A stretch of DNA of 64,000 bases from UBA5158 sp040389045 (GTDB lineage Bacteria; Pseudomonadota; Gammaproteobacteria; DSM-16500). The notes below the pieces were generated by a model that saw only the letters and a program-made list of their open reading frames with translations, did no database searches and had not been told where the DNA came from. Both the position numbers and the translations under genes were made by a program. Numbering within the stretch: position 1 is the stretch's first letter; each line of letters begins with the position of its first letter. The stretch spans positions 92,050 through 156,049 of the forward strand of contig JAZKAT010000007.1 of NCBI GenBank assembly GCA_040389045.1. The letters are read 5' to 3'. Below are positions 28,353 through 36,229 of this stretch, one piece after another.

Positions 28353-29428
28353 TCGTAGCTAGTATTTCAAGTCAGCAGGCAAGAGAATTTTTTAATGAAG
28401 CATTTGCAGAAGCAGACATGCTTGCCAGTCAAGAAGATGACCTTCTTGAAATCATAACAGCTTATGAAAAAGTCCATAGTTATTTTAGACAAATTCTTAA
28501 CTTAGATGCAAAGCGCGACAGCCAACTTATTAATGATCATCAAGATTGTCTTGAAGAATTAATAGAATATTACGAAATACATATTAAAGAATTAATAAAT
28601 AACTATTTACCTGCTGCAGCAAAAGAAATTCAAAATAAAATAGATCAATGCCGACAGGCTTTAGGTTCACTCAATGACTCAGCAAAGGCAGCTTCTCAAG
28701 CCAGAATTGATTATTTAAATCATCAAAATAAAATGTTAATCGCGGCACATAACCGAGGTTTTCTTTGTCACAACATTCCCATGGACGGCAATTGTCTGTT
28801 CCATGCCATTGCCCATCAACTTAATATGCATCATATCACTATAAAACAGCCCAGCCATGCTGAGTTACATGTATTGCTACGTTCACTGGCAGTCAAACAC
28901 ATAGCAGCAAATACGCTTTACTATCAAGAACGTCTTTCCGGTATTACCGTACAACAATATACCCAGCGATTGTCGAATGCGGGTGAATGGGGAGACAATA
29001 TTGAAATTGCGGCATTAGTCCGCGAATTGAATATCACGCTGGTTTTGGTAGAAAATGATGAGCGTATCCTTATCTTTAAAACAAATAATTCCAAACCCAT
29101 ACTCTACCTAGGCTATGAAAGAGGCTTGCATTTTGTTTCTTTACAGCAAATGCAAGGTGTACCACTGAATCATGAGTTACGCGAACAAATAAGTATCGCG
29201 CCATTAGTGGAAATGAAAGATATCCAATTACAACTACCCACGACCAAAACAGCTTATCAAGTACCCATCATAACTTTAGAACAAAAAACCACACCGCAAA
29301 TTCTTCCTCAAACAAACGGTCACCCTACATCAACTTCAAAGTTATCATTTCAAAGTTTTTTAAATTTTTTTAAAAGAAGAGTCAACGAGGATAACGCCAA
29401 CTTAATCCCAAAGACATTGCGAAGGTAA
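28349..29428 (+). CDS. OTU-family cysteine protease (deubiquitinase candidate) with helical N-terminal domain
   Basis: A 359-residue protein. The OTU core spans about residues 135-265: catalytic Asp146 and Cys149 in MDGNCLFHAIA, the EWGDNIEIAALVREL segment (213-227) and catalytic His261 in GLHFVSL. The spacing and flanking residues fit active ovarian-tumour deubiquitinases. Residues about 12-85 form a predicted three-helix bundle with the pattern E-x5-Y-x5-YF-x7-DA-x2-D-x9-C-x-E-x-L, resembling the MIT domain of ESCRT-associated eukaryotic proteins. The Pro/Thr-rich C-terminus ends in TLRR. The GTG start overlaps the upstream gene by 4 bp. Secreted OTU proteins are established effectors in Legionella. 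Linkage specificity cannot be read from sequence. Confidence 0.85.
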   Translation: MIVASISSQQAREFFNEAFAEADMLASQEDDLLEIITAYEKVHSYFRQILNLDAKRDSQLINDHQDCLEELIEYYEIHIKELINNYLPAAAKEIQNKIDQCRQALGSLNDSAKAASQARIDYLNHQNKMLIAAHNRGFLCHNIPMDGNCLFHAIAHQLNMHHITIKQPSHAELHVLLRSLAVKHIAANTLYYQERLSGITVQQYTQRLSNAGEWGDNIEIAALVRELNITLVLVENDERILIFKTNNSKPILYLGYERGLHFVSLQQMQGVPLNHELREQISIAPLVEMKDIQLQLPTTKTAYQVPIITLEQKTTPQILPQTNGHPTSTSKLSFQSFLNFFKRRVNEDNANLIPKTLRR

Positions 29429-29434
29429 TTTTGG

Positions 29435-29490
29435 CTCTTCACCTCTCCCCTTGTGGGAGAGGGCTACGCGAAGCGGCGGGTGAGGGGTGC
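29435..29490. repeat. Family A dispersed repeat, copy 1
   Basis: CTCTTCACCTCTCCCC, then TTGTGGGAGAGGGCTACGCG, then AAGCGGCGGGTGAGGGGTG. It forms a hairpin (CTCTCCC/GGGAGAG), and the outer CACCTC and GGTGAGG ends pair imperfectly. Near-identical copies lie at 30935-30990 and, inverted, at 31873-31922. Variants lie at 48681-48732 and 59572-59623. It sits just after the OTU gene. Confidence 0.85.
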
Positions 29491-29499
29491 TTTTAAAGC

Positions 29500-30765
29500 C
29501 TAAATACATAACCTTAAACAAACTACCGTCTCTTCCAACTCCACGGTCTCCAACGCTGAATTAATCGCAAACACCAAATTACTACGCGGTTGAAACATTC
29601 CCCAACCACTTAACAAACCATTTTTGACATGATCTTGATTTACAAATTGTCTAATCTGCACAACCTCAACCAAAAATGCTTGTTTTGCAGCAACTACATC
29701 CGCATCACCAGCATACGCATAATAGGCACTGTTAACGGCTGAGTATATGGGATCCAAAGAGCGAACCCCTCTATACAAACGTGCAATAATATTTCTGAAC
29801 TCAATTAACATCTTATCGAATTCAGCAAATTTGCTATATTCCTGCAAAGAAGCTAAATAGATATCCTCAAAACTACTTTTAGAATCACAAAATTCGGCGA
29901 TAGTAAGTTTAAGTTTCCAAACCGCATCAGTGCGAGACATTTGTTCCGGAGGAGTGATCAGCAAGTCAATCTTTTCCTCTAGCGCAAAGAGCTTTTTATC
30001 GATAAGTCTTTTTGAAGCAGAGCTAGACAAATCCGCTAACAATTTTCTCATATAATATTCATCAAACTTCATATTCAAAGTTTCTTGGACATACTCTAAC
30101 GTTTCATTGAAATACTTATTTCGCTTTTTCCAAAGAATTTCTTCTTCCGTCAAATCATTCCAATTATTATAAAGATTGATTTTCGTATACTCTGGCAATT
30201 TAGTGAAAATGCCTTCCAGATGATGCGCAGCCAAGGTCTTCATTATTTCTAACCAATGCTTTTTCGCCTCAGTTTCAAAGATAAACTCTTCGACTTTCTC
30301 ATCAGACAAATTAGGTATAACTTTGCCAGAAACATCCCCACGCACCGCAGCTTCGCCAAGATAAAAATAAACAACGGCAATATCTAAGACAAAGTCCGAT
30401 CTTTTGGGATGATCTTTAATTTGCAAGTATATTCTGTCCATTTCGCAAAACAGAAAATAACGCCTGCATAAACAAATAAAATTATTAACTACTTCATAAG
30501 ATTTACACGATGAAAGCCCGTTCAACTCATTCTTTAATTTTGCAATTGCCCGCGTTCGTGAACTCAAATTATTTGATTGTAGGTTATTAATTAAATCTTT
30601 TATTTGTTTAAATCCAGCGGTATTTCTCAATGTATCAAACTTGGAAATATAACTCACTTCGGCTTGGTTCTTCGCCTTATCAATTTCAGGCGACGGCGGC
30701 CTGCTGATTTCTTTGCTAGATGATAAAATATCACGGATTAAATTGTTAAACTTGTCTATAGACAC
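29500..30765 (-). CDS. Hypothetical helical protein of 421 residues
   Basis: No family recognised. The GTG start at 30765 is supported by a strong GGAGG ribosome site 7 nt upstream. The protein is charged and predicted almost wholly helical, without signal peptide or membrane segment, and opens with a Ser/Pro-rich stretch (SSSKEISRPPSPEIDKAK). It ends in an unusual hydrophobic Cys-containing tail, VVCLRLCI. It is convergent with the OTU gene, with a family A repeat between them. It could be a lineage-specific effector, but only composition and context suggest this. Confidence 0.65.
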   Translation of the reverse strand: MSIDKFNNLIRDILSSSKEISRPPSPEIDKAKNQAEVSYISKFDTLRNTAGFKQIKDLINNLQSNNLSSRTRAIAKLKNELNGLSSCKSYEVVNNFICLCRRYFLFCEMDRIYLQIKDHPKRSDFVLDIAVVYFYLGEAAVRGDVSGKVIPNLSDEKVEEFIFETEAKKHWLEIMKTLAAHHLEGIFTKLPEYTKINLYNNWNDLTEEEILWKKRNKYFNETLEYVQETLNMKFDEYYMRKLLADLSSSASKRLIDKKLFALEEKIDLLITPPEQMSRTDAVWKLKLTIAEFCDSKSSFEDIYLASLQEYSKFAEFDKMLIEFRNIIARLYRGVRSLDPIYSAVNSAYYAYAGDADVVAAKQAFLVEVVQIRQFVNQDHVKNGLLSGWGMFQPRSNLVFAINSALETVELEETVVCLRLCI

Positions 30766-31090
30766 GAGGCCCCCTCCAGGTTTGCGCTGAGCCTCCCTGC
30801 CCTTTAATAATAATAATAATTTTTTGAACGTGGCAGTTTACAGAAAACCCCAAATGTATTCAAATCAATTCTTTATATATTTATTGATTATAATTTATTC
30901 TCCTGTAATGCCGGCGAAAACTGACATTAACATACTCTTCACCTCTCCCCTTGTGGGAGAGGGCTACGCGAAACGGCGGGTGAGGGGTGATTTTGCTTAA
31001 ATATTACTCAAAATAAATAAAAAACACTTGCCAACAATCACAGAAATGCTTATTATTTTGCCAACTTAAAACCTATCAGCAGGATTATCA
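30766..31090. other. Intergenic stretch without a gene
   Basis: 325 bp between divergent genes, AT-rich, with an AAT tract near 30809-30825 and a family A repeat at 30935-30990. CAGGA at 31080-31084 is the ribosome site of the next gene. No convincing ORF or RNA gene is seen. Confidence 0.6.
30935..30990. repeat. Family A dispersed repeat, copy 2
   Basis: It differs from copy 1 by one base over about 54 bp (AAACGG for AAGCGG) and has the same orientation. It lies between two divergent lineage-specific genes, 1.5 kb from copy 1. Confidence 0.85.
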
Positions 31091-31870
31091 ATGAATAACC
31101 GATACATCAAACCAGCAACAGGCTTCACCCTGGGCGGCATGCTAGGCTGGCTGGCAGTTGAATATGCCCAACATAACACGGATTGGGAAGTTAACGCCCC
31201 TGCCTATGCCGTGGCCATTTTTGCCTTCGCTATGATAGGTGGATTTGTCGGCGACCTGTGTAACACCAGGATTGATCCAAATTCCCCAGAAGAACTCACT
31301 AAGCGCAACGCTAAAACGCTTAAACAGTTAGAAAAAGTTTTTAAACAAAAGTCAGTGCCTTTGTTAACCCCACAAGAATTTAGAGATTATAAAATCCTTG
31401 TCCAAAATAGCCTGACCCAGGAAATATCAGAAATAAATTTAAAAATTGCCAATTACCAGGCTGCTGTTGATGCCCTTTGTCCCTTCACTGCAAACCAATC
31501 AGTTCAAACGATAACAGCACCTATTACAATAACCAAAATTGCTGCTATCGCTACCGCGACTACTTATGATTATAACGTCTTGAAAGCATTGATAGAACAA
31601 AACATGACTTCCAGCATAATGGAACACTCAACAGAATTAGAAATTAACTCAACTAATTTTTCATTCAGTAGAAATTACGTTCCTGAGATTATGGATTTTA
31701 TCAAAGAAGTCCGTGCTATCTTGCAACATCGCGCTAACATGTCAGAGATTTATCGTCAAAATCCGAGCTTTTTGACTTTTAATCAAATGCCAAAAGAATC
31801 CAAGTACGATCAACTTATATTAAGTAATAACGGCTTGGAAAGTGCTGCAATAGCAGATTTGAGATTTTAA
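31091..31870 (+). CDS. Hypothetical protein with two N-terminal membrane segments
   Basis: A 259-residue protein with CAGGA ahead of the ATG. The first 60 residues hold a Gly-rich hydrophobic segment (about 11-25) and a second one (about 38-57). A long helical, probably cytoplasmic region with a coiled-coil-like stretch (about 75-125) follows. No family recognised. It is flanked by family A repeats on both sides (30935-30990 and 31873-31922). It ends in IADLRF. Confidence 0.6.
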   Translation: MNNRYIKPATGFTLGGMLGWLAVEYAQHNTDWEVNAPAYAVAIFAFAMIGGFVGDLCNTRIDPNSPEELTKRNAKTLKQLEKVFKQKSVPLLTPQEFRDYKILVQNSLTQEISEINLKIANYQAAVDALCPFTANQSVQTITAPITITKIAAIATATTYDYNVLKALIEQNMTSSIMEHSTELEINSTNFSFSRNYVPEIMDFIKEVRAILQHRANMSEIYRQNPSFLTFNQMPKESKYDQLILSNNGLESAAIADLRF

Positions 31871-31872
31871 AT

Positions 31873-31922
31873 CCCCTCACCCGCCGCTTCGCGTAGCCCT
31901 CTCCCACCAGGGAGAGGTGAAA
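31873..31922. repeat. Family A dispersed repeat, copy 3 (inverted)
   Basis: Reverse-complement orientation relative to copies 1 and 2, starting 3 bp after the stop of the upstream gene and ending before the convergent gene. It may double as a terminator hairpin (CCCTCTCCC/GGGAGAGG). Confidence 0.8.
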
Positions 31923-31943
31923 TATCGCAGCCCGCTATCGCAG

Positions 31944-33293
31944 TCACCTCTTCTTAGGATTAATAATTGGCCCCAGCTTACCAGTCGGTTTAGCAGGCGG
32001 AGGAGTATCTTGAACAACTGGGCCTTTATTAAATAAAGTCCTAAATGATGCTAACGCCGATGGAGAAGTTTTTTTCTTAATTTCTGGCAACGGCTTTTTG
32101 CTTTGCGCATTGACGCTTTCAAAGCTCTCACCCGCAACAAGTTTACTCGCCATTGTCTTCAACCTGACAAAATTTTCAGTCAGATTCGTTTTTAATTTTT
32201 CACTTATAAAAGGGGTACCCGTATTGGTTTCTTTATGCTGCCAGACTTTAACTATTTTATTAAAACCTTCCTCAGCCGCTGGCGATATTAAAAATTGCTG
32301 GAAGCTGGCATTACTCATGGCTGCACCATTAAAACTAGCTAACAATAATTCAAACGAATGTTTTATCTGCTCATTTACCTCAGGCGATGTACTGTAATCA
32401 CTAAGAAACCTGCTGATCAAATCCGGCGTCAAAATCATCAACCGCAAAATAGTTTCATCTACTTCTCTAATATTAACATTTGGGGGAATACTGAAATAAC
32501 CTTCGCTCCAAAGAGGTTCATCATCATAATATAAATTTTCAATATCTTCTTCCGCAAACATTCTAAACTCATCTGCTGATTCCGGTAAATAGCAATTGGA
32601 ATTGATTTTAACCGCTACATTATTTTTGGTAACGGCAATCTTCGATAAGTCAAAGTCCTGTTCATTCAACAATAAATTTAATACTTGAATTTTAACCACA
32701 CCGGTTATTTCCCCCGCATTGACCTTAGCAACCAATTCATCATCATCAAGAATTTGGTCGTTAGCATTTTTTTTTGTTCTCATCAATAATTTGTTGTTTA
32801 ACTTGGTTAATCCAACGTAAGGTTGTTCGGGAATGATTAAGCCATAGAATGCCTGCGCCACTACTTTTTTAAACGCTTGGGTAGGGTCTGGGACTTGTTC
32901 GTAGGTATATTTTTTATATAATTCGATTATTTCATTTTTAAGCGCGGCAATTAGAAATCCCAGACTGGAGTAAGAATCAAGTTTTAAATCTAAATCATTA
33001 AAAGATTGATAATTCGTCAAGACTTCCCGTACTTGTGCCACCAGCTTTTCATCCGCTGGCTCCACTTCATCACTGAATAAGTCCGAGATAAAAAGATCAT
33101 CTAATTTTTCCAATAACACTATTTCATCAGGGGTACCGTAATTGAATTTAGGAATTGAAATAATCGACAATGCTTCGGCAATAAAAATATTTTTTTCACT
33201 CGCGTCATAAGGTTTATTTTCCAGATAAAGATCACCAATTTCACGCAACTGAGCAACCAATTCTTTCAGGCCTGCGGATTTGGGATTTGGCAT
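31944..33293 (-). CDS. Acidic hypothetical protein of 449 residues
   Basis: No family recognised. It is soluble, helical and acidic over the first 390 residues, then switches to a basic Pro-rich tail (PPPAKPTGKLGPIINPKKR). The charge switch and dibasic end are shared with other lineage-specific proteins here. There is no signal peptide or membrane segment. The upstream sequence TAACCTTTAAGAGTAGCGCAT gives only a weak ribosome site. Its length and isolation fit an effector candidate, without direct proof. Confidence 0.65.
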   Translation of the reverse strand: MPNPKSAGLKELVAQLREIGDLYLENKPYDASEKNIFIAEALSIISIPKFNYGTPDEIVLLEKLDDLFISDLFSDEVEPADEKLVAQVREVLTNYQSFNDLDLKLDSYSSLGFLIAALKNEIIELYKKYTYEQVPDPTQAFKKVVAQAFYGLIIPEQPYVGLTKLNNKLLMRTKKNANDQILDDDELVAKVNAGEITGVVKIQVLNLLLNEQDFDLSKIAVTKNNVAVKINSNCYLPESADEFRMFAEEDIENLYYDDEPLWSEGYFSIPPNVNIREVDETILRLMILTPDLISRFLSDYSTSPEVNEQIKHSFELLLASFNGAAMSNASFQQFLISPAAEEGFNKIVKVWQHKETNTGTPFISEKLKTNLTENFVRLKTMASKLVAGESFESVNAQSKKPLPEIKKKTSPSALASFRTLFNKGPVVQDTPPPAKPTGKLGPIINPKKR

Positions 33294-33427
33294 ATGCGCT
33301 ACTCTTAAAGGTTATCTTTATATTATAAAGCAAATAACAGACCTTGCGGGTGAGGAGAGTATGTACTTGTTTTCAATGAATTAAGACGGGGGTTTAACAG
33401 AGGGTATATTGGAAAAACCTTGGTTTT

Positions 33428-33466
33428 GGCTCAAAAATCAGTGATATAGTTACTGATTTTTGAGCC
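33428..33466. terminator. 15-bp perfect hairpin after His-rich membrane protein gene
   Basis: GGCTCAAAAATCAGT and its exact reverse complement flank a 9-nt loop, beginning 7 bp beyond the stop of the minus-strand gene. No T-run follows on the minus strand, so it may stabilise the mRNA end instead of acting as a classical terminator. Confidence 0.5.
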
Positions 33467-33473
33467 TTACCGA

Positions 33474-34907
33474 TTAACCTTGGCGTTTTCTTCGGGTCAC
33501 TGTAGAAGTTGTATTTTTACCTTGTTGATTAAGTTGATCATCATCTTGTGATGTACCGCCTACAGGAGGAGTAGTAGCAGCAGGCAATGAAAAACGGTTA
33601 AACGGAAGATTCGTAGTTGTTGCCCTCCCTTTTCCCGGAACAAAACCTGCCCCTGTTGCTACAAATGGAATGCGTGGTGGTATTGGTACTTGAGTACTTG
33701 GATTACCATTCGTTGACTGTTGCACTGTAGCCGTCGTACTTGGTGAACCATTTGAACTCGCACTCATCAATTGAAGAGTAGTAAAAGTAGATTTACCTTT
33801 AGTTGAACTTGGGGGGGTAGATAATAAACTATCATTTTGTTGCTGTTGCAGTGCATCTGTAGAATTTATGGTTAGTTGATTATCATCATCTTCTTCATCA
33901 CCATTTAGAGTTGGGGTTAAGTCATCATCATGTTGGTGTTCGTGTTGGTGTTCATGACGGAGGTCATGGTCATGCCCCAAGTGTTGGTGTTGGTGTTGGT
34001 GTTGATCATGGACTATAACAGTCTGCTGCCCCACAATAACATCTTCAGCACTACCAAAAAAGTTTCTTCCTAATAACCAGCCATTAGCACCAAAACCTAT
34101 ACCCGCGGCAATAATACCTAAGGGTGCATATTCAGTCTTGAGATACAGAAATACAGTCATAATAGCGCCTACAGCAAACGCAGTTGAAACCGCGAATATC
34201 GCATTAAACTTTGACATTTGCTGATATTTAATTTTCTTAAATTCTGGTTCTTCAAGATCAGGCAGATCGCTATTGGAATTACCCCAGTGTACGCCGGTGG
34301 ATTTACCCCAGTAATAAACTGCCGCGCCTGCTTGATATAAAAATTTAATGCTCAAGGTCGCAGAAAACATTATTGGCGCAATGACTGTGGGAAAGAGAGG
34401 AAAGGCTGCGCCCACAAATGGCAGCAAAGAACCCGCGACAGCAATAGTGATAGGTATGGTAAACAAGGTTTGCATAACCGCTTTAACCACGGACCCTCTT
34501 TTCCAGCCATCTAATCTGGCCTGGTTCCAGGCCGTCGCACTTAATGCTATATTTGCTAATGCGGCTAAGCTGAAAAATATAAATTTTCCGGTGACATGCA
34601 AAAATAACTCAGTCGCTTTAGTCAAAAACAGCGAAAAAATAATACCCAGAACTGTTGCATCAGACATTCCAGCAATTTGGTCAGCGATAGCATTTTTCGC
34701 CAAACCTTCTCTGCGTTGTTCATGCGCCAGCCACTTAGGATTTTCTCCATTAGAATTATCTTCCTCTACCCCATCGCTATCCTCTGATGCATAGCCATTA
34801 TCATCACTAGCAAGTTGTGAATATTTACTAGTTGGAAATGAGGATGAGGATGAAAATTGGATATCGACCCCGGTTTGATTACCTTGACGCTTACGAGCTG
34901 AACGCAT
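33474..34907 (-). CDS. Multi-pass membrane protein with histidine-rich loop
   Basis: A 477-residue protein. ATG 34907 is supported by AAGGA 7 nt upstream; a longer reading frame to 34928 lacks one. Residues about 90-300 hold six or more hydrophobic segments. After the last one comes a tract of about 30 residues dominated by His with Asp, Gln and Glu (encoded near 33922-34010), then a Ser/Thr/Gln-rich tail. RKRQG occurs both near the N-terminus (residues 5-9) and as the very last five residues. The His tract could bind zinc, nickel or copper. No transporter family (cation diffusion facilitator, ZIP) can be assigned to the membrane part. Confidence 0.7.
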   Translation of the reverse strand: MRSARKRQGNQTGVDIQFSSSSSFPTSKYSQLASDDNGYASEDSDGVEEDNSNGENPKWLAHEQRREGLAKNAIADQIAGMSDATVLGIIFSLFLTKATELFLHVTGKFIFFSLAALANIALSATAWNQARLDGWKRGSVVKAVMQTLFTIPITIAVAGSLLPFVGAAFPLFPTVIAPIMFSATLSIKFLYQAGAAVYYWGKSTGVHWGNSNSDLPDLEEPEFKKIKYQQMSKFNAIFAVSTAFAVGAIMTVFLYLKTEYAPLGIIAAGIGFGANGWLLGRNFFGSAEDVIVGQQTVIVHDQHQHQHQHLGHDHDLRHEHQHEHQHDDDLTPTLNGDEEDDDNQLTINSTDALQQQQNDSLLSTPPSSTKGKSTFTTLQLMSASSNGSPSTTATVQQSTNGNPSTQVPIPPRIPFVATGAGFVPGKGRATTTNLPFNRFSLPAATTPPVGGTSQDDDQLNQQGKNTTSTVTRRKRQG

Positions 34908-35117
34908 GGAATTATCCTTAATTAACAATAGCAGTGATTAATTTAAGTTCACTAAAATAAACATAAGCTTAGGAGTATAAGTTGCGAATCTTAAAATATT
35001 CTTAACGATTTCTGAAATATAAAAAAATATTTGCTACTCAAATCCAAGTAGCCATTTATTGACCTGCCACTGATTTACCTATACCATTCAAACCCCATTC
35101 CAATTTTATGACCCGAA

Positions 35118-36035
35118 ATGCCTAAATTATCTTTTTTAAAATGCCTATGCGGATTGTTGTGCGTGACTCTCCTGGCTGGCTGCACCGCCATCGCACCACA
35201 AATTAATACCCCAGCCACAGAACCACCCGCACCTTACTTAAAAAACTTTCATCCCCAAGTAGTATTAGTGCTAGGCAGTGGCGGCGCGCGCGGTTTTTCC
35301 CACGTCGGTGTGTTAAAAGTGTTAGAACGCAATCACATCCCGATTGATATGATAGTCGGTACCAGCGCAGGCAGTATAGTAGGCGCATTGTATGCAGACC
35401 AGCCTTCCGCCGAACGCGTTCAAAAGTTATTGCTGGAAGCTAAACGCGAAAATGTCATCGATTTTTCTGTCTTAAACTTAGGTTCCGGGCCGATTAGCGG
35501 CTCTGGCCTGCAAAATTTCCTAATCACCAATATGCGCGGCAAGACTTTTGGTCAATTGCAAATTCACTTTCTGGCAGTGGCAACGGATTTAGAAAGCGGT
35601 CAATTGCATGTATTTAAAAGCGGCCCGGTAGCACCCGCGGTCAACGCCTCCAGCGCCGCGCCACCGTTTTTCCGTCCCGTCAAAATGTATGGCAGATTAT
35701 ATGCCGATGGCGGTTTAATTGATCCCGTGGCCGTAGATGTCGCCCAGCAATTTCACCCAAAAATAATTATCGCGGTCAGACTGGATTCGCCATTGTCCAA
35801 AGACATGCCCACCCACTCTCCCGGATTTTTCCTGCGCGGCTTTGACTTGATGTTGCAACGACTTAATATATACAGCGCCCAACAAGCCAACGTTGTTATT
35901 ACGCCGCAGACCGGAAATATCGACATGTTCGAAAGCGAAGGCCGCGCCGACCTAATGCGCAAAGGGGAAGCGGCGGCAGAACAGGCGATGCCGCAGATAA
36001 AAAAATTGCTGGCCGAAAAACATATCGCCTATTAA
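35118..36035 (+). CDS. Patatin-like phospholipase lipoprotein (RssA-like)
   Basis: A 305-residue lipoprotein: lipobox LLAG with Cys22. The patatin core has the oxyanion loop GSGGARG (53-59), nucleophile Ser83 in GTSAG and catalytic Asp197 in DGG, so the Ser-Asp dyad is complete. It resembles the RssA/YchK class of bacterial patatins and probably hydrolyses phospholipid or lysophospholipid at the cell envelope. Legionellales use secreted patatins as toxins, but the lipobox here argues for a membrane-anchored enzyme. Confidence 0.92.
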   Translation: MPKLSFLKCLCGLLCVTLLAGCTAIAPQINTPATEPPAPYLKNFHPQVVLVLGSGGARGFSHVGVLKVLERNHIPIDMIVGTSAGSIVGALYADQPSAERVQKLLLEAKRENVIDFSVLNLGSGPISGSGLQNFLITNMRGKTFGQLQIHFLAVATDLESGQLHVFKSGPVAPAVNASSAAPPFFRPVKMYGRLYADGGLIDPVAVDVAQQFHPKIIIAVRLDSPLSKDMPTHSPGFFLRGFDLMLQRLNIYSAQQANVVITPQTGNIDMFESEGRADLMRKGEAAAEQAMPQIKKLLAEKHIAY

Positions 36036-36229
36036 TGCTGGTGGTAGCCCGTAACTCCTTCTCTAATTTAGCTTTTTACTATGGTATAATAGAGATATAA
36101 CATAAAATTAGTGCACGGATCTTGATCAGCATGGCGGAATATCACAGCGTTTCCTGTATAAAGTCAGCCTACTTTCATAAAAGGTCACAAAATAATAACT
36201 AAGCTTTTATGGTTAGAAAGGATTAGACA

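Noticed and set aside
29435..31922. CRISPR array from the three clustered repeats
   Set aside because: The copies are about 1 kb or more apart, differ in orientation and lie between full genes; no spacers of uniform length.
33922..34010. Metal transporter of the cation diffusion facilitator or ZIP family
   Set aside because: The His-rich tract is suggestive, but the membrane segments lack the conserved metal-binding residues of those families.
34348..34794. 148-codon plus-strand frame inside the His-rich membrane protein gene
   Set aside because: Shadow of the well-supported minus-strand gene; no ribosome site or recognisable domain.
36085..36090. TATAAT promoter for the MMPL gene
   Set aside because: There is no -35 hexamer at the right distance, and the region is AT-rich enough for chance matches.
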